Origin: Acanthornis magna
Lineage: Eukaryota; Chordata; Aves; Passeriformes; Acanthizidae
DNA length: 64,000 nucleotides
Direction of reading: 5' to 3'
Assembly: GCA_036785705.1 (NCBI GenBank)
Contig: JAWUZG010000084.1
Coordinates: 16,133,501-16,197,500, forward strand
This document shows, piece by piece, positions 53,701 through 64,000 of this stretch. Made by a program: the position numbers and the translations under genes. Every line of letters starts with the position of its first letter. Within the stretch, counting starts at the first letter, position 1. The notes beneath the pieces were generated by a model. That model made no database searches. It was not told the DNA's origin and saw only the letters and a list, made by a program, of their open reading frames with translations.

Positions 53701-56099
53701 AACACAGTTCTTTTGAGAAAACAGATTTTACAAGATCACAGACTGCTATTTTATATATTTATATTAAGCTTCAGAAACACAAGTGGCCATTGTAAGCAAC
53801 ACAGTACACCTCCCTTAACTTATTCTCTATTTTTTTTTCAATGACCATAAGAAGATTGCCTTGTGCAGGGAGAATTTAAGAAGAAAATACCTAATTAAAC
53901 TGCTTCACCAGTGGTAGCATTTATTTAGAAATTAGCATTGATCATTAACCCCATAATTTTTTCACCATTGTGTTGGTTAAATTGGCTAATCTTTAATTAC
54001 CTTGGTGGCAGTAAAGAGAAGAACCTGACAGACCTGAATCTAACTAAGGACTGTAATTTTTGGTGAGGTTAATGTAGAGGAGAGTTGTCATTTATTTTCA
54101 AGATAATGTATTGCTATCTGAATTTGCTGTAACGCTATTTATTAATTGATTTTCATCAGTAAAATTTGTTTTCTGAGGTTGCCAGAAAAAAGGATTATAG
54201 GAGATACTTTTTTTTTTCTTAAAAAATTGCCATTGTTATTTTATTTTCTTCTCCGCTTCTGCTGTGCCAGCCCAAACCTGTCCCAATATTGTCAGAGCAC
54301 ATTCAGAATTGTCTGAACTAAGACATGACAGCAGTTTTCACTAACATAAAGTGTTACCATGATAGAATATACATCTGGCCATAACCTAAAGGGATCAAAA
54401 ATCTAAGGTAAATGGTAAACAAAAGTAAACATGAAATGCCAATACCAGTTTCTGACAGCAAACTTAAGAAATCCTCTATAAATTGCAGTGTCAAATTAAT
54501 TTCAACACCCAAGAAAGTCTGGTATTTGTATCACTGGAAACATCAATTCACTATAGAGGAGATATTGGCTTCTGTGAAACAGACTGGGGAACTAATCAGT
54601 GTATTGTCTCCATGGAACTTGCAAAAGTGACGTCCTTCTTTGTCACAAGTCATTACTTCTTCCATTGGGTTGTAGTTAACGGGGTGAATTTCTGTAAACA
54701 ATATAGAAGCTGTATTTGCTATAGACCACTACCACTGATCACGATCAGTTGAAAACCTGCCACATCCTATAACCTGAAAGAGATGGAGCCTTGTCTGTAC
54801 CTGGATAAGAGAACTCGAGCTGCCACCCTCCTGTTACAACATCTGAATTCTACTGGCTGAGACTGACATTCCTTTCTTTGGCTTGTCAGTGAATGTTTGG
54901 CTAAAGGCCAAAATATACCTGGAAGTGCAGATTTTCGGATGAGACATAATAAGATTTTTTAGAAAGTTCCACTCTGCTTTTCTTTACAGGATAGACATTT
55001 AAAACCTATTCCTCTGGCTAATTCAGCAGGTTCCACTGACCTGCCTAATATTTTTTTTCCCTTTAGAATATCTACCAGAATTGTCAGTAGTTACTAGTAT
55101 AGTAAAGGTGCTATATCGTTTGTGGCTCCAAACTCTTGACTAATTCCTGATTTCCTGCTGTAATAAAAGCTGCATTCCGACTTGAAATGGTTGTTTAACA
55201 CTAATGGTTGGAGCTACACATAATATAGATCTGCACACAAAGTGTTTGGGGCAAATATCATAGCTGGTTATGATTCAATTTCATATACATATTAGTAAAT
55301 ATTAAAAATGCATTGTACTTCTATCCATTTATATTTGCAATGAAGTGCCAATGAAGTTTAAGGAATGAGACACTTCAGAGATTAAACAATGTGATATCAC
55401 AAATACTACATAAGAAGGTAATAATTTCACTCTACCTGAAATATATATATAGCCGCTTTATTACCAGACTGCTGTTTTGCATGAAATGAATGTCGTGCTG
55501 TCATAGTTTGGTACCTACAGCCCAGCAGAACACCAGATTTCACTAGCTGAACTCTACTTTTGGCAGGCCCAGATGATAACTTGCTTTTGCTTGTAAATAA
55601 CTGGCCTGTTTCCTGGACATCTATAGTAGATTCCTCCAGAACCAAGAAAGTTTTGTTTGAAACTGCAATTTGCAGTGATGTCATTTAATAGGTGTTGAGT
55701 TAATGAATGAACTATTGATTGTTTGAGCAAAACATCACACCTTGCATTGGCTCTAAACATATAAAGGATTTAAAAAATTTTACTACTGAATAGATTCTGT
55801 TTATTATTTTTTCCTTTAACCTTCATAAGCCATTTTAACAATGGCAATTGCAACTAAATACTTATTTACTATTGATAGCAAAGCTCTATGTGTAATCCTG
55901 TTCAAAATCTCTGGTGTGATACATTTGACATTTTCCCATGGCTCTCATCAAGTTCGAAACTTGTTCCAAACTTATGCCCTTATGGTTTTTGTTGGTTTTT
56001 TTATTCCTCTTCTCAGGCCTTGGTGCCAATGAGTAATTGGCAGGGTTTATTGGTCTCCTGCACTAATAGTTACAGGGTTTGCTTTCCCAAACTGCTTTA
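50752..56099. other. AT-rich non-coding stretch with small repeats
   Basis: Two copies of ATTAAATCT lie at 51291-51308, with a related CTAAATCTATTAAAC following. An (AAT)n-like run lies at about 53463-53490. A T run lies near 54210-54218. Short open frames at 52237-52488 and 54412-54752 have no recognised motif. Confidence 0.5.
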
Positions 56100-56104
56100 T
56101 TCCT

Positions 56105-56315
56105 CTCTTGGCACAGGACAATGTGTACCCTTGGCCCTCCACACAAAAGCGTGGAACAGCACCAGCAGCACGCGATGAGGTGATCGCAGCCTCCTTGGCA
56201 CCAGAAGAGGCAGCATCAGGAGCCTCAGCAGGAGCAGGGAACACTTTTTGTGCTCTCGCTGCGTCACAAAGCCAACATGCTCTCGGCGTTCTTGTGCGAA
56301 GGAGGTTCTTCTGGT
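56105..56315. other. GC-rich patch with CpG, unknown origin
   Basis: The composition rises locally and includes several CpG sites (GCACGCGATGAGG, CTCTCGCTGCGTC, CTCTCGGCGTTC), which are scarce elsewhere in the window. Frames are open on both strands (+56108-56323, -56047-56244) because of the composition. It is probably a transposable-element fragment or a small regulatory patch; neither can be shown. Confidence 0.45.
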
Positions 56316-56323
56316 TTGATTAA

Positions 56324-58380
56324 TTCCGTTTCAATTTCTCTCCATGGAAATTCTTATTTAAAGAAGGGAAAGAGGATGAAAGCTATTTTTTTAATGTCTT
56401 TTTAAAAATGTATTTGAGTCCTGCTATGCAGGTTTCTGTTGCAGAATTACTTTGTAAATGGAACCCACACACTTCTTTATATAGATCAACCACAGTAAAT
56501 GAAATTAATAAAGTAGAACAGTACAAAAACAGAAACTAGAGATGAAAATAACAGTGCAAAGTACTTAGTGCTTTCTTTTAATGAAAAAAAATATTACTGT
56601 GGTTTTTCCAAGCTGCTTAAAATTGCCAAGTGAAACGACTCATGCACTTCCCTAGTGAGATTGTTCTGTTATTTAATAGATCTCAGGAAAAGTGTATTTG
56701 ATATTCACTTTATATTTTCATCCTCAGTTTTACCATAAGCAGTGTTTTTACCAGTTAAAAATGTTCCTATGTGAAGTGAACCATTTAAAAATTTGAAGAC
56801 TTTACCTCATTTTTTCTAGAAAAATTATTTTATTGCAGGAAAATTCTGAAGGAGTACTAGGTTGAATCAAATTCCTACTGTAATAAATTCATATGAGTCA
56901 TAAAAATAATGAGAACTGATGGTGACAGCATTCCATCAATTTATTTAAAACAGCATTTTTTAAAAAAATCAAATAAAATATGGTTATGTTGTGAATTATT
57001 CATACAGTGATGTCTTTGGTCTTTTACCAGATCTAGATATTTTTACCTTCAGTATTCTTCAAAACAATTTCCAACATTTCTAGTTCCACAAAATAAGTAC
57101 ATGTTCACATCAGTTAAACCGTTTCAATCCAAGTGAGAAATAGCTGAAATTCTCTCAATAAATTGTCTCCCAATTCAGTCTGAAATCACTCCAACCTATA
57201 ATTAATCACAGATCTATGGCAAATGTTGCTGGTCATTTACCATGCAATTCAAACAGATGGGATTAAGTGGTATAGTAGGAATTAATAATTTTGCATTTCA
57301 CTATTAATAAAACTGGAAATAAAAGTCTGCCATTGATTTCCTGCATGTGCTTATATTATTTTACAGCACTTTTGCTACTAATAAAAAAGAAATTCCTTGG
57401 AATTTCTTTTTGAAGCAGAGGAAATTGGCTATGTAGAATGTCAGCAAATGAGAAAAATATGGAATTACATACTTTTTAAAAAGTAATTTCTCTTATGGTT
57501 TTATTGTATCATGCCTTCATTCTAGCACAGATATAAGTTGAGCAAGGTCCCACCTGAGATTTTATAAGAAAAAAGCTATATAAGTCATTATACCAGAATC
57601 AAAGGTTCAGAGAATATATCACTTCTATCTTAGCATCAGCATAATTTCTAGAGCATTACTTATGGTGTGTCAGGGCGGGAGGGAGGTGTCTTGTTCTCTT
57701 ACAACACAAAAAGTAGTTGCCACATGTGTCTTGCAACATATCTATGAATAACAGATTGCTGTTGGTTATTATGTTGGTGTTCCACTGCCATGCAATAAAG
57801 TGAAATGCAGCAGTGAGTATGATTTATGGCAGAACACACCGTTTCGGTTTCTGCAGCAGATAAGCAGAGAAGCATCAATTATTAAACTGCGTCACAGCTT
57901 TATGGAGAGGGAAATAATCAGGGTTTGCTTGCATAAAAACAGAAAGCTGTGGCTAATTTTATATAACGGTATTTGCCTAACAAAATGGTACATTTAAAGG
58001 TCAGCTTAGTAATGGAAATAAGATTTCAAGAGAAAGGTGTTCCTCTACCTTTGTTGTACAGGCACATAGACAGAGGAGTACAGAGTTTTGAGGGAAATCT
58101 TACCATTACCATTTCTACAAAACCAAAAACAAATCAAACCAAAAAAGAATTCTGTAGCATATATTCAAGAAAAAAAAATTAAAAACAATCGCTTTGAGGG
58201 GGTGACTTTGCAAAGATGACTAAATCAATAAGGAATCAGATCACATAAAAGTCCTAGAGTGTGCCTTAAAATATTGAGTTTACAAATCATAATAAATCAG
58301 GATTGACTTCTGGTTCCTCATTTTTTTTAAATAGGTTGAAATTAGCTTAAAGGGATTTATATTTTTCTCCATGCTTCTGT
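56324..58380. other. AT-rich non-coding stretch, no gene seen
   Basis: A weak two-tier G-rich string (GGGCGGGAGGGAGG) lies at 57673-57686. Otherwise no signal was seen. Confidence 0.55.
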
Positions 58381-58403
58381 CCCCCTCCCCCATCCCCCCC
58401 CCC
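58381..58403 (-). other. Poly-C tract; G-quadruplex motif on the minus strand
   Basis: The + strand carries C5, T, C5, AT, C10. The minus strand therefore has G10, AT, G5, A, G5, which can supply four runs of three or more G with short loops. The + strand could form an i-motif. It is also a likely hotspot for length error in sequencing. Confidence 0.85.
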
Positions 58404-58793
58404 ATTTTCAGTTCATTGGAAGAAAAAATCAGAGACAAGTACATATGAAATTTTTTTCTTTCTGTGTTTCCAGAACTTAAAACCTCCCTGTTTTTTGTCA
58501 AGACAGATGTTTTGTCTTAAACTCAGTTCCTATGGTTACAAAATTCTTCAGTACCTTCTGTACCAAACCAATATCAACTGTGAAAGTCTCAAAAATAAAG
58601 TACTTGACTGAAAAGAAATAGCACAGAAGCATGCTTAGGGGCATATCTAGAGCTACAATTATAGAGGAATCATTTCTCGAGGTTGACAAAATTAACATGA
58701 AACCTCTAGGTACAGTAAGCAAAGCAATCAAAAGGGAATCAAATCAGTGGTTCTATGCCTGCTGTAAGATGCTCACTCTTGTCCTGTATTTCA

Positions 58794-59563
58794 TTCTGTA
58801 AGAAGGCAGAGGGTTATCTCATGAAAGCAATGAAGAATACTGGATCTGAGATGATACAGGTCAATCAGGAAAGCCTCTCCATTTTTACAAAGCTGGTAGA
58901 AGTCTGGTCTGTACTTCCATGCTGATCCCTGGGAAAGAACTTGTCTTGCCCTTCTTCTTGAGGATTTCTTTGCGATTACTTTACTGTATGGGAGCAGTAG
59001 GATTTCACACAGATTTCTCTGTGCTTTTCCCTTCAACATTTTGTCTTTGTAAGCGCCCCCAGTGCTGATGTCTCTCTCTGGAAATACCCTTGCTGAATTT
59101 CTCTGGCTTAGAAAGGGTTTTTTCCCTTCTCTTATCTAGTCTCAGTATGTTTTTCTTTAGCATAGGGGTCATTTCACCAGTTGTAAGGTATCTTTAGTCA
59201 GCCTTTAATAAGAACAGGACCCTTCATTCTTATTATCATCTCTCGTTTTCCTTCAGTGCTATCATCGCTTTCCCTTACTCCTTTGTTTTCTCTAAGCACA
59301 AGATGTTCGGTTCCTTTTAGTTTTATCAAGAGCCAGAAGTTCCAAAGGAAGGAGAACACAAAGAAATTCATATCTGAGACACTCAGAACTATTTCAGCAC
59401 TTTCACAAAGACTGCAAACTGTCTTGTTACTTAATGATGACAGCCCCAGTTCTCTTTCTGATGGCCCTTCACTACTTCCAGAATTTGCATCAAACATTTG
59501 CAAATTTTGAGAAACAGATTTAAAATATTTACAAGGCTTTGAGTGTTTTACATTTACTGTCAC
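58794..59563 (-). other. Purine-rich stretch with overlapping open frames, weakly coding-like
   Basis: On the minus strand, frames are open at 59198-59563 (121 codons), about 59020-59195 and about 58794-59130, in changing phase. The strand is rich in A and G, so stops of the TAA/TGA type are not obviously avoided by composition alone. Pieces such as KKSSRRRARQVLSQGSAWKY look protein-like but match nothing I know. It may be a decayed coding sequence or an mRNA-like retrocopy, or just biased composition. Confidence 0.22.
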
Positions 59564-62500
59564 CTTGTAACATTATTGATCTTGAATGTGGCTGCTTGCC
59601 TTGATTTAGCAATGCTTAAAATATTTAATGTCTATAGTTTGCTTTGAGTATAACAAAATGAAAGAGAGAGTCATAAAGGAATAAAGCGTAAATTAACATG
59701 TTTCTAAAGAAAAATAACTTAGCTCATAGCATGTAATAGAGTCTCACATAACACTCACTGAACGAGCCTTTAGAAAGACTTCTTGGGGAGACAAATTTAG
59801 GAGCACAGAAAGAAGGAAGGATATGTTAAGAAAGCAGAAAATCTCTTTCAGTAAACAATGGACAAGATATGTAAAATATAAAGTATGCTAAAGGGTCTTA
59901 TAGTAGTTGTGCTTTCATTAAATCAGAGCTCCTAAAGATCACAGTGATTGGCTTTCCTTATTGATATTATTACTACTGCTACTCTATATTTATATACTAA
60001 GGATAAGATTGTTGCCCATGAAATATCTGGCAGACATACAGCTCCACTCTGCAGTACTGTCTGCTTATGAGACACACCAGGCACTAAATCTGGAACCAGT
60101 TTGTACACTAAGCCCTTTATAACTTGCAGAGGAGGGTAGACTAGCCTGTGAAAAGTACATTTGTTAAACTATTCCTCTACTCTAAATTCTAGCAATCAAG
60201 ATACCAGCTGCTTCTAACTTCATTAGGAATACAGGAATAAAGCTCTGAAACCTTTGATTTCAATAACTATATGGTTTTTAACACTGAGCATCCCTACATA
60301 ATTTAGAACCTGAAAACATGTTTGCTGCACCAGAACAGTTGAGCTTGAACACCTACACTCTGCCTCCCTTCTCCTTTCATGTCGTGTGTAGACCTGAGGA
60401 AAAAGTGATCACGGCAAACAGGGAACTACTAGACCTTGTAGCCCACCATAATTTAATACATGCTACTATAACACCCTGCAGTTACATGACTTTTCACTGT
60501 AGTTTTTATATATGGGATATAGGAAGCAGAAAGTCAACTTCCTAGTGCTTAAATCACTGTTTTATTATCCAGTTGTTATAAGTGATTGCAGCTGTGATGG
60601 GTTTTTTCCTTCCAAATTTGGAAATCTTTGAGTTTATACCCATCATGACAAACAAAAATTATGGAAGTGGCAAAACCTTCCATGAGATTATCTCTTTGCC
60701 AATTTGATTGGTCAATCTATCTTCTCAGGGCCCACTTGAACCTCTTAGGAAGAGATCGTAATATTTAGTATGTGGTAGAAAACAGGCCATAAAACTATCC
60801 AGTTAGGTAAAATTAATTTCTTTTCTGTTAGCCTGTAGATCATTGAATCTCATTATTCTTCTCATTCTTACAGTATCCATAAATGCTGAGTATCCATAAA
60901 TACAGGTATGATGTTACTATTTTTATTATAAAGCTTTCAGCATATGCTTAAAAGTACAGAATCATAATGAGACTGCTTTAAGAACATAGGCAGCTTAAAG
61001 TGGTTCTTATTGTCTTTAGAATGTTGTAACTTCCTGAAATGAAAATCAGGCAGAAGAAAAAAAAGAGAATAAATAAATTTTTTAAAAAGACGCTACAGTT
61101 AGTATAGCCAGGATCCCAAAACTATGTTTCTATCCAGTCTATCAGTCAACAAATACAGCCTAGAAGAAAGTAGTCAGATTCATATTTCCAAGTGTTTCTA
61201 AACAAGCAGGTGTGATGAAACTTTTCTACAACAGGTTTATTAATTTCTGAGTGATAATGTATCAATTCAAACTAATCCATCATCAAAGTAGGAAGAGCTG
61301 ATACTTTTATCCTCTGGAAGGGTGTGCATGAATCAGTAATTACAAAGGATTGCTCAGCTCCTCCATTTCCTTTCATCTTGTGAAGAGATTAATAGCCATC
61401 CTTGAGACACCACCTGCTTCCCATTTATCAAAGGGATGCCAGGGGCTGGAAGTTCTGCTGGATCACTAAGGGCAAGGCAGGGCTTGATGAGCTAGCAGCA
61501 CCTTTGGACCCAGGGAGGAGCAGGAGGAGAAACAAGTGCTAGTTTGTACACCTGATCCTCCCAAGCACTCCACCCACTCATTACCTGGACATAGGTGTCT
61601 CGTTACCCTTCTCAACTTAACTGGTTGCTCAGACCTAAGACAAAGAGATTGTGCTGTTTCAAAGAACTGTAGCTTCATTTTGTTTCGGTGTCTCTCCCTT
61701 TGCTCACGTGTCACACCCCAACAAACAACAGGTAAAACTTTATGTGGCTAGAGTATTGTTAGTATTGGAATTTAATTTTGGAGAGCCATTTAGCATTTCG
61801 TATCTCTGTTTTCTATGACTGCATTGGATTCATTCATCTTTCCATTTCACTTTAGCTTTAAACATGACATACTTCTATGTCTTCTGCTCAGAGTCTCCCC
61901 AAAGTCAAGAACAAATATTTAAGTACTGTGAGGCGTTTCCTTTGGATTTTTAAAAAATTTTATTTGTTGTTGATGTTTCTTTTTTGCCATTTCTTTTCAA
62001 ATATGAGTAAAATATTTACTATCGTGGGTAACGTATTAAGTGATTGATCTACAGTTCACCTGTCATTTATATTTGCCCAGACTGAAGAATTATGGAAAAA
62101 AAATTCACAATTGCAGAACATTGAAATTACTAATGGTTTACTGTTGATGCTAATAATATAGATAAATTATTTAAAAATTTACATTTATATACAAAATGTC
62201 CCACACGGCTTAATATGCTTGAGATTTTATCAAGTTTTCTATATTTCTATTCAGTAAGTTGCACAAAATAATGTTTTGAATATTTTTCCGAATTTCCCAG
62301 TTTGCATTCTTTAGTTACAGTTCAGATAGCAGGGTTCAGCACCACATAATCCTTTATATTTTCTCAAAAAGGAGTTTAACGAAGTGCTTATTCTGATGGT
62401 TAAAATGTATCTTTTGAAGTTCATCTATCTCACTATTTTGATTCATTAGTGGGGGAAAAATTGAAATAATAATGCATATGTTAACTTGATACACAGTTCA

Positions 62501-64000
62501 CAAAATACTATTTTCGAATTCATATACTAAGTTTTCACAGATGAAATTTGCATTGCGTTATTCCAGTCATGGCATGAAAAGAGCACTTCTATGCACTGTT
62601 ATCTGTTACTTGAACTGAAACAGAGTAATTTTTGAAATATGATTATTGCATATTTTCTGCAAGCAGCCTACAGTGAAAATTACTTACAGAAATTATCTGG
62701 CAAGATAGAAGAATAGATAGTTTGTTTCATAAGATGAGAAATAATTATGAGTAGCAGAATAAGTAAAAATAATTAGTATTACACTTTATGAGATTAGTCC
62801 AGTGCTAAAGGAGCTAACTTTTTTTTTTTTAAACACATTGTGAAACTTGACATGCAATAAAATCTTAAAATAAGGTTCTCCAAAGACAGTCAATTTGGAA
62901 TAGTAAAGTTTTGCAAGATTCTTTGTAATTTATTGTTGCTCCATTAAAGCCTGAACTAATATAAAGACTTTTATTCAAAAGGTATTTTTGTGAGGTTAAG
63001 AATCTTAGGAACTAATATATGTTTACCCATAAAATAATTAACTTTGGAAATACTCCTCTCTCTCTTCCACGGCATATAAGATCATTAACGTAAAGCAATA
63101 TAATGGAGTGGATATCTGAAATATACCTGTTTTCCTGCCTAGGAGTGACCATATCATTTGCTGTAACATAGCTCTAGTTATGTATTTTAAATGACTCTTA
63201 GCTGTGACAGGAAACTTAACAATAGGGAGGACTAATTTTGTTTCCTGTGTTCTGGCCATGCACAATTCACTAGAGGCACAGCATAATCCTTCTAGAGCCT
63301 TCCTCATGTCAGGAGTTTTCTCTTGTTATGTTGATGACTTCCAACATCTTTCATGTAGGTTTAGGGTTTGGGGTTTTTTATCTAGTATACTTTCTTCTTG
63401 GAAATAAAAAGATAGATGAGATAATTATGTATAATTTTCCTTTTACTGTTATCCATATTACATTGCAGTACATCCCTGGGCAATACAAGTGCTTAAGTCA
63501 TGTGGGTAATATTGCAATGAACTTTCCTGGGTGAAGCATATATATAAAACGTATTTTTCATTATGGTTACTGAAAACATTACAGACTAATGGTTTGGTTA
63601 GGGAAATCTGAGACAGGATTCCTGCTTTGAGTTAAAAAGAGACAAAGCATAAATTTGCAGACAACTGCAAATTGTACTTTTGGTACTTTTAGTTTTTTTG
63701 TTTTTCTTGTAATACATGGGAAAGACTTCATTATTTCATCTGCTTCTGTACACAACTATTAACAAATATTTTGCATGAAGCTGCTCCTGTGAGCTGAATG
63801 AAGTAACTGCAGAGAAGTTAGGTGTGTATAATTTCCTTTGACTATGTCTCTGGCAACTGTAACATCAGTAATCTCTTTATTGAGTATGTGGGTACAAATG
63901 CTTCTTTTCCTTGTTTAACTCAGAGATTAGTGTTTTCGGTTTAGACACATTAAAATCACTGATTTTGACTCTCTTTCCAGAGTTATTAATTATTCAGATG
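59564..64000. other. AT-rich non-coding stretch to the window end
   Basis: A GC-richer patch lies at about 61435-61600 and could be an old repeat. A T run lies near 62819-62830. No gene, RNA or named transposon was recognised. Confidence 0.55.

Noticed and set aside
57673..57686. GGGCGGGAGGGAGG as a G-quadruplex
   Set aside because: It has only three runs of three G; the fourth is two, so it misses the strict definition.

Overview
This window looks like a vertebrate, almost certainly avian, AT-rich gene-poor stretch (intergenic or deep intronic). I found no intact gene that I can support. The bird assignment rests on recognisable avian repeats. There are CR1-type LINE pieces (26.2, 38.2, 39.1 and 44.0 kb), one of which ends in the typical CCCTTCCAACTCAGGATATT / GATTCTATGA tail. 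There are also two pieces of an LTR family that I know as abundant in bird genomes (10.5 and 38.3-38.8 kb). Nothing points to a prokaryote: no operons, no ribosome-binding sites, and the open frames are short and mutually overlapping, as expected by chance in AT-rich DNA.

Layout. 1-10.5 kb: featureless AT-rich DNA with a few small repeats (TA run at 3.8 kb, hairpin at 5.8 kb, 32-bp tandem duplication at 8.2 kb). 10.5-12.4 kb: an LTR fragment, a long G/T-rich low-complexity tract and an unexplained GC-rich block. 12.4-17.9 kb: plain. 17.9-18.7 kb, minus strand: the best candidate for a broken gene, where coding-like segments in successive frames add up to one roughly 245-residue protein that I cannot name. 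18.7-26.2 kb: plain, with a variable microsatellite at 22.2 kb and a poly(A) preceded by a polyadenylation signal at 25.2 kb. 26.2 kb: a CR1 3' end. 26.3-38.2 kb: plain, with a purine tract at 36.1 kb. 38.2-39.2 kb: a cluster of CR1 piece, LTR and reversed CR1. 40.7 kb: a perfect 20-bp TAATTA-flanked palindrome. 41.3 kb and 58.4 kb: strong G-quadruplex motifs on opposite strands. 44.0-44.5 kb: a CR1 that keeps its 5' part and 3' tail but lacks the reverse-transcriptase body. 45.0-45.6 kb, minus strand: a 200-codon frame interrupted by a single stop. 45.6-64 kb: plain, with short tandem duplications at 49.8 and 50.7 kb, small GC-rich patches at 56.1 and 61.5 kb, and a purine-rich, weakly coding-like stretch at 58.8-59.6 kb.

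No functional system joins these parts. The recognisable content is decayed retroelements, low-complexity DNA and two or three candidate gene remnants. Repeat-family names come from memory of consensus sequences; no database search was possible, and element boundaries are approximate.
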